A stretch of DNA of 64,000 nucleotides, from the NCBI RefSeq assembly GCF_030867145.1, contig NC_134427.1, positions 13,787,001-13,851,000 on the forward strand, written 5' to 3'. The first letter of the stretch is position 1; each line of letters starts with the position of its first letter. The notes beneath the pieces are model-generated. The model was not told the origin of the DNA. It did not search any database and worked only from the letters and a program-made list of their open reading frames with translations. The translations under genes were made by a program, and so were the position numbers. This DNA is from Opisthocomus hoazin. Taxonomy: Eukaryota > Chordata > Aves > Opisthocomiformes > Opisthocomidae. Positions 53,301 through 62,640 of the stretch are shown here, piece by piece.

Positions 53301-56300
53301 ATGATGAAACAAAGCACTTCCAAAAATATTTAACCCACTCAATAAGAACTAAGTGCACGCTTTTAAGTTAAACCTTTGTTCAAAGATCTGATCCAAATTC
53401 CACCAAAACCAGCAGGAGTCCTTCCGCTGACACCAAAGGGCTTTGGATCAGACATACTACTTTATTGAATAGGACGAACACATCCATAAATATCAACTGC
53501 CTTATAGTACTTCGCTGCGTCCTATGCTAAAAGGTGTGTGTGCACAAGGGGAGGGGAGATTTATTTTTCTATGAAAGAAAGAAAAATATTGGGCTAAAGT
53601 TAAAATAAAGTGCAGTTTTATTTACATAGTGGTGACTCTGTCAGCATTCCCAAGTGCACTTGCTACCTGGGATGCTTTCTGACAGACAGTTTCTACATCA
53701 CATTTCCTGCTGAAACCAATATTACTGGTATTATAACTCACAAAATTCACTCCTTATTTTTAAAAAAGTTAGGAATTCACATCAATGATACAAAAAAAAC
53801 AGAAATTGATTGTTTACTCCTGCATTTAGCACCACCAGTGTAAAATCATGCTGTGCTGTTACAAAACAGATTACCCCAGACATACTGAAATAAACCATGG
53901 CAAACTCTCTCCACAAAAAATTATCTTGAAATTAGGTAAAGGGTCTCAAAAATGTGTATCCTCGGTCAGGATCTGAGTCCTTGCAGGAAGCAGCCATTGA
54001 GGGAAGAACTACAAAGCATGTTGTTTTTAAGTCGTAGTTCATTAAATTCTTTTATTTATACAGCAGGTAGTCATGAAGTGTCAGCAAACAGTATTCTGAA
54101 GTAGCCCATGGCTCTCCAGATGCTTGAATCGTTGGGGGAAATAGAGCTAAAAAATGCATCTGGAAACGAGGAAAATTCATTACAGGTAATAGCAAAGGCC
54201 ATTCACAACTGCCAGCAAACAGCAGCTCAATGGGCACCACACATCCAGAACTGACTGTCACTCAGGAGTGCCCCTCTGCCCACAGACTGGTGCATACACC
54301 AGCTCTCCTTTCACGCAGACACCATCACATCGCTCTCCTCTGCCTCTCTTGGGCATGCATCACACCAGTTCGCTGTTGCTGGGCAGCACGGGTGAGCGGG
54401 GATGAACGCCAGGGCCATGGAGGGCAGAGCCTGCCAGCTCCTTCCTCCCTGTCTTTCATGCTTATCCTCCCTCACTCATCCCTTGCCCGTCCCTTGTCCA
54501 AAGAAAGCAAGCGAAAGCCAGAGCCTCCTCTATCACCCTCTTCTTTACAGCATACTTCCCAGTGCTGCTGGATGAGATAAAACCTTGGATTACAAGTAAC
54601 AATTATTTTGCATATTGCTCACTGCTAAATGTGGAAACCATTTATTTCCTTAATAATTACTTCTAAGTGAGACACAAAAATATCCCACTTACAGTACAGG
54701 AAAGATTCCAAAAATGTACATACTCACGGAGGGAGAATGTCTCTGGCTACAAATAGGCACACGTACACTCACACGGGCATACAGACAAATGTCCCCTTGG
54801 AAAGCAAGAATATAGGGTACTTTTTGAATAGTAATGATTATTATCTCAGAACTTGAAAAGCTGACACGGAGTAGTCATGTTATGCAGTTCAGGATCAAAG
54901 GATGAGGAACACATGAGATCACTAAATATCTAAATTTACAAATTCCCACTGTTTCACCACATCAGTCATGATGTTTTGTTCACAAAAATCAATATTGGAT
55001 TCTATTTATACTACACGAATAAATCGCTCCTTATCCAGAACCAGTACCCAGGCTACCTTGACAGTTTCCAATGATCAGTAGAACTTAAATCCTGCCCTCC
55101 ATCCAATTTGCAGAGATTTTTGCTTAGTTTCTTGCTGCATTGTTTTCTTTGTTCCATGAGACGTGGTGGATATGTTTGTTCCCTCTTCATTTACACACAG
55201 AGAAACAAAACCAGATGAACTGATAGGTAAAGATGTGTAAATAGTGTTTAGCATCCATCTGCAGACAAAATGTGGAGAAAGAAAATGATCTCTGTATTAC
55301 CAGACTTCTTCTGCTCCTTGATATTTACTCTCACAGAAAGACAACAGCATGATGTGCACTAGGCAGGAAGCGTAATGATCTGTGCCAATACGTGCTTATG
55401 CTTCATGCCGTGGTCTGGCTTTTTTTCCTGCCAGCAGAGAGATAAAGTGATGGCTTTAGGACCATGCAGGAGCCAAGAGCTGCTCTGTTGTATGTACCAT
55501 CACAGGACTAACACAGACTATTTGAAGTTGGTTAAGATTGGTGTCAGGCAAGTATTTAGTTCATACTTGCACTGAAGTGGCCTGGGAGTGCCCCCGTGGG
55601 AAATAGATATGGGATAATCAATGGTTCTTAGCCCAGCAGACAAGGATATTACAAGGATAAAAATTTCAAACTGAAGGTAGTCAGACACAGAGTTCTAGGA
55701 AAAGCACAATTTTTCACTTGCGGGAGATGAAAGTTACTAGAACAATTTACCGAACATTATGGCAGATTTTCATCATAGGCAGTTATTAAAATACATCTGG
55801 ATATGTTATTGGTTTTTCAGTATTTTGTTGTCCTATTTCTTTTTCCTAGGAACTATTATCTAGTTTAAACAGGAATTAACTCCAATTCAGCTGACGGCCT
55901 GGGTTATGCAAGATCCAAAAGCCACAATGGTTCCATTAAGCCTTATAATCTATGAATCTGTAAGTTTACGAATCTGTACTCAGTCTTCATAACTTTGCTC
56001 CAAAAAGGAGGATGAGGGAATACAGCAAAGTATTTGGGAAAAAAAGAAATCTTCACAATGCAACAAATCAGGCGTAGCACTGAGTTTTCCCAAACCCTCG
56101 TAGGCTGCTGTATCGACCTGCCTCCCAGCCTTCCGTTTCTGGAGGCTCCCAGATAGTCACAGCCTGAAAATGTTCCTGCGTTCAACACGCAAAATAAAAA
56201 GGCAGTAAAACAGGTGGGGAAAAAAAGCTGTTCTTTTATACTCTGTGTTTCTAATTGAAGGGATTATAGAACACTTCAGGCATGCTGAGAAATCATGACT

Positions 56301-57364
56301 TTGTTCCTAAATAAAAAGATGCAGCTTTTTTTTTTTTAATCCTTGTTCCTCCTCCTACAACGGTGATTATTATACGCATGCATTTGCAGTTTAATAGAAT
56401 CAGTATCATCTCTGTGTCTTATTGCTGTTGCAATCCCCTAACATGCTGTTCCTTCCATCCCACATGAATCTGGTAATTACCGCTGAGGCATGCTATGCGT
56501 ACACTTTCCCTTCCCAGGCAGCATCAGCAGTTACCACAAACACATTTCCTGCGTACTGGTAAACACAGGCAAGCGGGACAGTTGATGTTGCCCCATGAGC
56601 CAATTCCAGGACATGACATTTGCTCACCAGAAAGCTGCACATCACTGAAACTCACAGAGATGAAACAAGTGTACACTGCGAGGTGAGAGAACACCGCTTT
56701 GGAGTTACTTCTGCCTTCAGCTTTTGCTGTGTGTTGGAGCGAGCCCTGTGAGTTCTGGCAACGCTGTGCAGGGCTGCTCAGGTGAGAGGCACTGAAGGTA
56801 GGTTACAGGAACGTGTCTGTGCCTCTAAGTGCTTGGGCAGCTGTGTGTACGGATATGCTCCCTTCAGAAAAGCAAAATGAAAAAGCAACCTGGGTCTACT
56901 TTTAACTTCTCTTTTTAGGCTCATGCCCCTAGACTGTGTTAGAAAGATGCGAAAATAAGATTTGCTATGTTCTGTAACTAGTCTTAGCAATTTTTGCTCC
57001 TGGGTAAAAAGTTAGAAATGACAGGTGACACTACGACTTCTGCCAAGTCCAGCACTCTTGGCAGCAAACCTCCATGTTCTAAAACTAAGTGGAGTGTGTG
57101 TAGTTCCTAGAAAAATCAGGTAATAATGCACCCTGCTATATTAACATTTTAAAAATTCATTGTGTAGTGTCTTTTTTTTTCCCCCCAGTGTGAACTCAAA
57201 GTTTTTCCTGCCAGAGACCAAGCGCAGCCATCCCTTCCCACCAAACAGATCCGCGCCCAGTGCATGGTGCTTAAGCACAGCCACAATAACCCACACCCCA
57301 CATCTTGTTCTTTTTAAAGCTGGCCAAACACTACACCGAAATACCGCAGTTTGGCAGAGGGAAT
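50303..57364. other. Gene-free DNA from LTR copy B to the SLITRK2 CpG island
   Basis: Besides the TG microsatellite, nothing is recognised. Composition rises gradually in G+C toward the island after about 56,000. Proximal enhancers of SLITRK2 would be expected here, but no specific one can be pointed out. Confidence 0.55.
50958..50978 (+). repeat. (TG)n microsatellite, about 10.5 units
   Basis: An uninterrupted TG dinucleotide run is visible. It is short enough to be of marker interest only. Confidence 0.97.
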
Positions 57365-57616
57365 AGCCTCGCCGGTGCGAATGGTCACGTCAGATGCGGT
57401 CTCGGCCGCTCAGCGCTCGGTGTGTGAGGGCACAGTGCTGCCGCCACACGCCCGCCCGGCGACGGAAGGTGCCGAGCCGCCCCCGACCGCCAGCGGCAAC
57501 GCGCCGGACAGGGCTGGGCGCGGCCCCTAGGGGCGAGGAGCTGCTGCCGCCGGGACTGGGGACAGGTGCTGCTGCAGGATCCGGGTTCCGCGGCGCCCCT
57601 GCTCCGAGAGCCAGAC

Positions 57617-57745
57617 GGTGCGTGTGGTGTGCGTGTGGTGTGCGTGCGGTGCGCGTCCGTGTGCGGTGTGGCCGTGCGTGTGTGTCCGTGCGGTGTGTCC
57701 GTGTGTGTGCGGTGTGTCCGCGTGCGTGCGGTGCGCGCGCGCCAG
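57617..57745 (+). repeat. GTGCG/GTGTC-type degenerate minisatellite in the promoter island
   Basis: About 130 bases are built from short variants such as GTGCGTGTGGT and GTGCGGTGTGTCC, ending in an alternating GCGCGCGC stretch. The pattern is largely alternating purine and pyrimidine, which favours Z-DNA. It lies within the CpG island upstream of SLITRK2. The repeat makes long artefactual open frames on both strands. Confidence 0.75.
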
Positions 57746-57838
57746 CCGGGTGGCTTGCGCCGAGGGAGCTGCTTGACTTGCTCTCGACTCGGAGGGCACG
57801 GATTTAGGGACTCGGGGCCAAAATTTCCCCGGACCCCA

Positions 57839-57840
57839 GG
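57839..57840 (+). other. SLITRK2: Candidate splice donor (CAG|GTAAAT) of a SLITRK2 5' non-coding exon
   Basis: A near-consensus donor sits in the CpG island. SLITRK genes commonly have non-coding 5' exons spliced to the single coding exon, so this could end one of them. It is predicted from the motif only, without transcript support. Confidence 0.35.
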
Positions 57841-57976
57841 TAAATCCGCTCGTTACCTTCTTCCCCTCCCCGGCTCCGAGTGCGGCGCGGCGGCCGGTGC
57901 TGTCAGAGCGCTCCCGCGATGAGCCGCCAAGCCGGGAGCGGAGCCGCCTGCCAGAGCCGCCAGGAGGTCGGGTGAC

Positions 57977-57998
57977 GGGGCGGGGGGGGGCTGGGAAA
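57977..57998 (+). promoter_or_regulatory. GC box and G-quadruplex-capable tract
   Basis: A run of four G, one C and nine G, followed closely by another G triplet, matches an Sp/KLF GC box and has enough G runs to fold as a quadruplex. A C-rich stretch follows at about 58,006-58,020. Both sit immediately upstream of the palindromic CRE, making a compact core-promoter-like cluster. Confidence 0.4.
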
Positions 57999-58022
57999 AA
58001 CGTGTCCCCCCCGCCCCCGCCG

Positions 58023-58030
58023 TGACGTCA
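58023..58030. promoter_or_regulatory. Perfect palindromic cAMP response element (TGACGTCA)
   Basis: The eight-base consensus CREB/ATF site occurs intact in the middle of the CpG island, about 845 bases upstream of the SLITRK2 start codon. A half-site (ACGTCA) lies further upstream at about 57,388. Full CREs in CpG-island promoters are often bound constitutively by CREB. A role in activity-dependent neuronal expression is inference. Confidence 0.55.
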
Positions 58031-58329
58031 GCGCGGCTCCGCGCGGGGCAGCCGGCAAAAGCCCCGCTCCGCGCCGCGCCCCGCGCAGAGCCACCCGCTC
58101 TCCCGTAGCGGCGCCGGCGCCGCCGCTCCTCGCCCCCCGCCCGGCCCAACTTCCCGCCGAGCCGCGGCCGGGACGGGACGGGACGGCGGCGCCTCGCCGG
58201 GCTCCTCCCGAGGCGCTCGGCGGGCGATGCCTCTCGCCGCCGGGCGCCTGGCTCCCGGGGCGCGGCGGCGGCGCTCGGCGGCGGCCCCTGCCGCCGGCCC
58301 CTGCCGCCCCTTCGGGCGCCCCGAGAGCA

Positions 58330-58331
58330 GG
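58330..58331 (+). other. SLITRK2: Candidate splice donor (CAG|GTACGA) of a SLITRK2 5' non-coding exon
   Basis: A second good donor lies closer to the coding exon. Paired with the acceptors at about 58,829 or 58,841 it would remove an intron of roughly 500 bases. It may be an alternative to the donor at 57,839. Motif evidence only. Confidence 0.35.
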
Positions 58332-58799
58332 TACGAGCCGGGGAGCGCGGGGGGAGGCCCGAGGAGCGCGGTTCGGAGGCGCCCTGCTGCCAGGAGTGGG
58401 GGGACAGGGAGGGCGTGCGATCGTCTGCGCTCCCCCCTGCCCGGTTTTAGGTGCTGACGGCGCAGGGGAGCCGGGAGCAGGGGCTGCCCCGGGCTGGGCA
58501 GAGCCGCGGCCGGAGGGGACGGAGCCGCTCTGCTGGCGGCCGCCGAGGTGGAGGCGGCGGCTGCGGCGGGCTTGGGCGGGGGGCAGCGCTGGTGGCCCCG
58601 CTCTTCGGAGAGCTCCCGACGGGACTTCCCCCGCCGCGGCTCCGCGGGCGCTTTCCGAGGGCAGCAGGAGGGGTGGAGGAGGGGGGATTCCGCAGGAGTT
58701 TTGCAAGTCGGTGCCTTGCCGCCCGCCTCCCCCCCAGCCTTGCAACCCACTTTGCCCTCCGCTCGCAGCCTCGGCTCCTGGCCGTTTTCACGGGGGATT

Positions 58800-58841
58800 T
58801 CTTCTTTCTCTCCTTACCTGTCTTAAAAGGTTTGACTGTAG
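58800..58841 (+). other. SLITRK2: Candidate splice acceptor(s) just upstream of the SLITRK2 start
   Basis: A pyrimidine-rich run (58,800-58,824) leads to AAAAG at 58,829, and 12 bases later to CTGTAG at 58,841. Either could open the coding exon, leaving 31 or 43 bases of 5' UTR before the ATG. No upstream ATG lies between them and the start codon. Motif prediction only. Confidence 0.45.
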
Positions 58842-58872
58842 GTACTGAAGTGGGGATCGACGGCGCATAAAG

Positions 58873-61446
58873 ATGCTGAAGAGTGTTTGGTTGCTCAGTT
58901 TGTTAACAGTGGCTGGGATCTCACGGACAGAGAGTCGTAAACCTGCCAAAGACATTTGCAGCAAGAGCCGCTGCCCTTGCGAGGAGAAGGAGAACGTGCT
59001 GAACATTAATTGTGAAAACAAAGGATTTACAACCGTCAGCCTCCTCCTGCCGCCACCGTCCAAGATCTACCAGCTGTTTCTCAACGGGAACGCGCTGACC
59101 CGCCTGTTCCCCAATGAGTTCGTCAACTACTCCAACGCCGTGACCCTCCACTTGGGCAACAACGACATGCAGGAGATCCGCACAGGGGCCTTCAGCGGCC
59201 TCCGCACCCTCAAGAGGCTGCACCTCAATAACAACAAGCTGGAAGTGCTGAAGGAGGACACGTTCCTGGGCTTGGAGAGTCTGGAGTACCTGCAAGCCGA
59301 TTACAATTACATCAGTGCCATTGAGGCGGGGGCCTTCAGCAAGCTAAACAAGCTCAAGGTGCTGATTCTCAATGACAACCTCCTGCTGTCCCTGCCCAGC
59401 AATGTCTTCCGCTTCGTGCTTCTCACTCACCTGGACCTGCGGGGGAACCGGCTGAAGATGATGCCTTTTGCTGGTGTGCTGGAGCATATTGGAGGCATCA
59501 TGGAAATCCAGCTGGAGGAAAACCCTTGGAACTGCACCTGCGACTTGCTGCCACTCAAGGCCTGGCTAGACACCATCACCGTGTTCGTGGGTGAGATAGT
59601 CTGCGAAACCCCCTTCAGGCTTCATGGGAAGGATGTGACCCAGCTCACCAGGCAAGATCTCTGCCCTAGGAAAAGCTCCAGTGATTCAAACCAGAGGGAA
59701 AAACACCCTGTCCTCTCAGACCCGCACATCTCGAGGCTATCGCCCACAGCCAACTCTGCCATCAATCCTACCAGAGCCCCAAAAGCCAGCCGGCCACCTA
59801 AAACCAGGAACCGCCCCACACCTCGTGTCACTGTGTCGAAAGACAGACAAATATTCGGACCTATCATGGTTTACCAGACAAAGTCTCCTGTGCCCATCAC
59901 CTGCCCAGCTGGCTGCATCTGTACTTCACAGAGCTCAGACAACGGCTTAAATGTGAACTGCCAAGAGAAAAAGATAAGTAACATCTCCGATCTCCACCCT
60001 AGGCCGACCAGTCCAAAGAAACTTTACCTTACCAGTAATTATCTGCAAGTCATTTATAGAACCGATCTCACAGAGTACAGCTCTCTGGATTTGTTACATC
60101 TAGGAAATAACAGAATTGCAGTGATACAAGAAGGTGCCTTTACAAACCTCACAAGTTTACGTAGACTTTATCTTAATGGCAACTACCTTGAGATTCTGTA
60201 CCCATCTATGTTCGACGGGCTGCACAACCTGCAATATCTCTACCTAGAGTACAATGTCATTAAGGAGATCCTGCCACGCACCTTTGGTGCTCTGAGTAAT
60301 CTTCATCTGTTATTTCTCAATAACAACCTGCTCAGATCCTTGCCTGACAACATCTTTGGCGGCACTTCCCTCACCAGACTCAACCTTAGAAACAACCATT
60401 TCTCACACCTGCCTGTGAGAGGAGTCTTGGACCAGCTCTCAGCTCTAATTCAGATAGACCTCCAGGAGAACCCTTGGGACTGCACATGTGACATCCTGGG
60501 GCTGAGGAACTGGATAGAGCAAGTCACTGGCCAGAACAACCAGCAGTCAAATCCCCCCGTAGTTATCAACGAAGTCATATGCGAGTCTCCCACCAAGCAC
60601 TCTGGAGAGCATCTGAAATTCCTGAGCAAAGAAGCCATCTGCCCAGAGAACCCCAAGTTGTCAGATTCTTCTCTCCTCTCCATGAACCAGAACACAGATA
60701 CACCCCATCTCCTCGGTGTCTCGCCCAGCTCCTACCCAGAAATACACACTGAAGTTCCGCTGTCTGTCTTAATTTTAGGCTTGCTGGTTGTGTTTATTTT
60801 GTCAGTCTGTTTTGGGGCAGGCCTATTTGTCTTTGTCCTTAAGCGGCGGAAGGGGGTGCAAAGTATGCCCACCAGCGCAAACAACTTAGATATAAGTTCA
60901 TTTCAGCTCCAGTACGGGTCTTACAACACTGAGACCCACGATAAAACTGAAGGACATGTTTATAACTACATTCCCCCTCCTGTTGGACAGATGTGCCAAA
61001 ACCCAATCTACATGCAAAAGGAAGGGGATCCAGTTGCCTATTACAGGAATCTCCATGAGTTTAGCTATAGCAATCTTGACCACAAAAAGGAAGACCCTAC
61101 CAGTCTTGCATTTACAATCAGTGCAGCTGAATTACTGGAAAAGCAATCCTCGCCAAGGGAACCAGAGCTTCTGTATCAAAATATTGCAGAAAGGGTCAAG
61201 GAACTCCCCACCGGAGGATTAGTTCATTATAACTTTTGCACCTTACCCAAAAGGCAGTTTGCCCCTTCATACGAATCAAGACGCCAAAAGCAGGACAGGA
61301 TAAATAAAACTGTTTTATATGGAACTCCCAGGAAATACTTTGCAGAACAGTCTAAACCTGAGCATCCTTTACTCCAAGGAAAGCTACAAACAGAACCAGA
61401 CTACCTCGAAGTTCTGGAAAAACAAACTGCAATCAGTCAGCTGTGA
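58873..61446 (+). CDS. SLITRK2: SLITRK2, SLIT and NTRK-like protein 2, complete single coding exon
   Basis: An 857-residue type I membrane protein. In order it shows a signal peptide (about 1-21), a cysteine-rich LRR N-cap (C29, C34, C36, C47), a first LRR block (about 63-215), an LRR C-cap (NPWNCTCD at 217-224, then C244, C264), a proline/basic linker (about 265-340), a second N-cap (C344, C348, C350, C363), a second LRR block (about 382-530), a second C-cap (NPWDCTCD at 533-540, then C570, C590), one membrane helix (about 629-656, followed by KRRK) and a roughly 200-residue tail. The tail holds NPIYM (710-714) and a Trk-like YLEVLE (844-849) near the C-terminus. N-glycosylation sequons lie at N85, N220, N370 and N425. 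Family knowledge: SLITRKs are neuronal postsynaptic adhesion proteins that bind presynaptic LAR-type receptor phosphatases and affect neurite growth. Paralogue choice rests on my recall of close identity to mammalian SLITRK2 along the whole length, including the C-terminal ISQL. The mammalian protein is about 845 residues. The start has A at -3, and the signal peptide begins at once. The coding region is intron-free, as is usual for the family. Confidence 0.96.
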   Translation: MLKSVWLLSLLTVAGISRTESRKPAKDICSKSRCPCEEKENVLNINCENKGFTTVSLLLPPPSKIYQLFLNGNALTRLFPNEFVNYSNAVTLHLGNNDMQEIRTGAFSGLRTLKRLHLNNNKLEVLKEDTFLGLESLEYLQADYNYISAIEAGAFSKLNKLKVLILNDNLLLSLPSNVFRFVLLTHLDLRGNRLKMMPFAGVLEHIGGIMEIQLEENPWNCTCDLLPLKAWLDTITVFVGEIVCETPFRLHGKDVTQLTRQDLCPRKSSSDSNQREKHPVLSDPHISRLSPTANSAINPTRAPKASRPPKTRNRPTPRVTVSKDRQIFGPIMVYQTKSPVPITCPAGCICTSQSSDNGLNVNCQEKKISNISDLHPRPTSPKKLYLTSNYLQVIYRTDLTEYSSLDLLHLGNNRIAVIQEGAFTNLTSLRRLYLNGNYLEILYPSMFDGLHNLQYLYLEYNVIKEILPRTFGALSNLHLLFLNNNLLRSLPDNIFGGTSLTRLNLRNNHFSHLPVRGVLDQLSALIQIDLQENPWDCTCDILGLRNWIEQVTGQNNQQSNPPVVINEVICESPTKHSGEHLKFLSKEAICPENPKLSDSSLLSMNQNTDTPHLLGVSPSSYPEIHTEVPLSVLILGLLVVFILSVCFGAGLFVFVLKRRKGVQSMPTSANNLDISSFQLQYGSYNTETHDKTEGHVYNYIPPPVGQMCQNPIYMQKEGDPVAYYRNLHEFSYSNLDHKKEDPTSLAFTISAAELLEKQSSPREPELLYQNIAERVKELPTGGLVHYNFCTLPKRQFAPSYESRRQKQDRINKTVLYGTPRKYFAEQSKPEHPLLQGKLQTEPDYLEVLEKQTAISQL

Positions 61447-62600
61447 GGGGGGAGGTGGGAGACAAAGGAAAATTTTTAAATGAGCTCAGCATCACATTTG
61501 ATTGAGTCTGAACTCAGTGCTGATGTCATCTGTCACATTCCCAACATTTCCACTTTTTAAATCAGAGAGAGAGAGAGAAATGGAACCCTTACAGCATAGC
61601 AGGGATAAGATGTTGCTTTTGCAACATTCCCTTTAAGTTATTTCTATATCTCTCTCCTTTTGACCCTTCTATAGGAACTGTCACTGCAAATGTATGTTTC
61701 TGTAATAGATCTTGCATAATTGTTTTTGATTTGGAAGGAAATGAGGAAGGGAGTCTTTGGGTTTTCTGTTTTGTTGGTTTTTTTTCTTTTCATTTCAAAG
61801 TGGAAACTTAATGTATTATGTAGAAGATCTCCAAAGATCTTTTTTCCTGGACTATGACTTTCTTTTGTAAATAATAATATACAGTACTGTTGTTTCAATT
61901 ACCAAGTATAGCCACTGGGCGTCACTTTTTTGTGTTAAAGTGCCTTTGCACTTTAAATACACTATTACTTAATTGTTGCTCTTAGCTTTGATAAATTGAA
62001 CCTATTTTAATGTGTTGTATTTTTGAAATTAAAAAAAATTGTAAAATAGATCTATATGTCAGCTGCATTAAATCAGAAGGTTTGATTTATAGGAAAGCTG
62101 CCTTTCTTTAAAGGAATCTAGTTCTAGGACCTTACAGATGCAAATGCAAATTATTGGGGTATTTTTTCCCTCTAGGTTTGTTTAGAGTGATTCACTGAAA
62201 TCAACTGAGAGGATTCAGCAATGGACTAGAGGTTATCAAATGCCTCAGCTGAGAGTAACAGCTCATTAATAAAAAATGTTTAACACAATGTCATAGTGAA
62301 CTGAACAATTAATGTCCTTCTTAATACATTGCATTGCAGCTCTAACACAGTAATGTTCAGTGGTTTAAGATTATTTTCATACTTAAGAGAACATTACTCA
62401 TGATATTTTATGCATTAAATTAGGTATTTTTATACATTTTATGACAGAGTTTATATTTGTAACATTTTTGGACTGAATTTAACATGTCCTTTTCCTGCCA
62501 GGTCCATATTTTTTTTATAAGCAGGGACACCAGCAGGGGTCATCCCACACCTCATTAAATTTATTAACATATAGGCAAATAAACTGATGCCAAAGTTAAA
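61447..62600 (+). other. SLITRK2: Probable SLITRK2 3' UTR with several poly(A) signals
   Basis: AT-rich DNA follows the TGA stop. Poly(A) hexamers are seen at 62,028-62,033 and 62,067-62,072 (both ATTAAA), and at 62,268-62,273 and 62,578-62,583 (both AATAAA). Several alternative 3' ends are therefore possible and the true end may lie beyond this interval. A short AG repeat is at 61,564-61,578. The limits are inferred from the stop codon and hexamers only. Confidence 0.5.
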
Positions 62601-62640
62601 ATTTGAACCTGGGTCTTTCGAGTCCTCCAAATCAAGGTAG
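62575..62640. mobile_element. MIR-like ancient SINE remnant downstream of SLITRK2
   Basis: AAACTGATGCCAAAGTTAAA followed by ATTTGAACCTGGGTC and GAGTCCTCCAAATCA follows the order of the MIR 3' region: the AAACTGAGGC...GAGGTTAA block, then the TTTGAACCCAGGTC block, then the GACTCCAAA block. An internal segment appears deleted. MIR-type copies are rare but present in sauropsid genomes (general knowledge). An AATAAA at 62,578-62,583 lies inside it. Confidence 0.45.

Larger units (their letters stand above)
57365..58800 (+). promoter_or_regulatory. SLITRK2: CpG island, probable SLITRK2 promoter and 5' non-coding exon region
   Basis: Base composition changes sharply here from AT-rich desert to very GC-rich DNA packed with CpG, and this ends just before the SLITRK2 start codon. 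It contains a perfect CRE, GC boxes, a G-quadruplex-like tract and strong splice donors. No TATA box is evident, so dispersed CpG-island initiation is likely (inference). The long open frames in this stretch on both strands, including one of 280 codons on the minus strand, follow from the scarcity of stop codons in GC-rich DNA and are not called as genes. Confidence 0.85.

Noticed and set aside
57394..57807. 137-codon frame over the GTGCG repeat
   Set aside because: The protein is just the translated minisatellite (repeating Val/Arg/Cys) and the opposite strand is equally open.
57903..58750. Long minus-strand open frames (280 and 240 codons) and plus-strand frames up to 150 codons in the CpG island
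   Set aside because: Extreme G+C removes stop codons in all frames. Translations are low-complexity Pro/Arg/Ala/Gly without domains, and they overlap each other on both strands.
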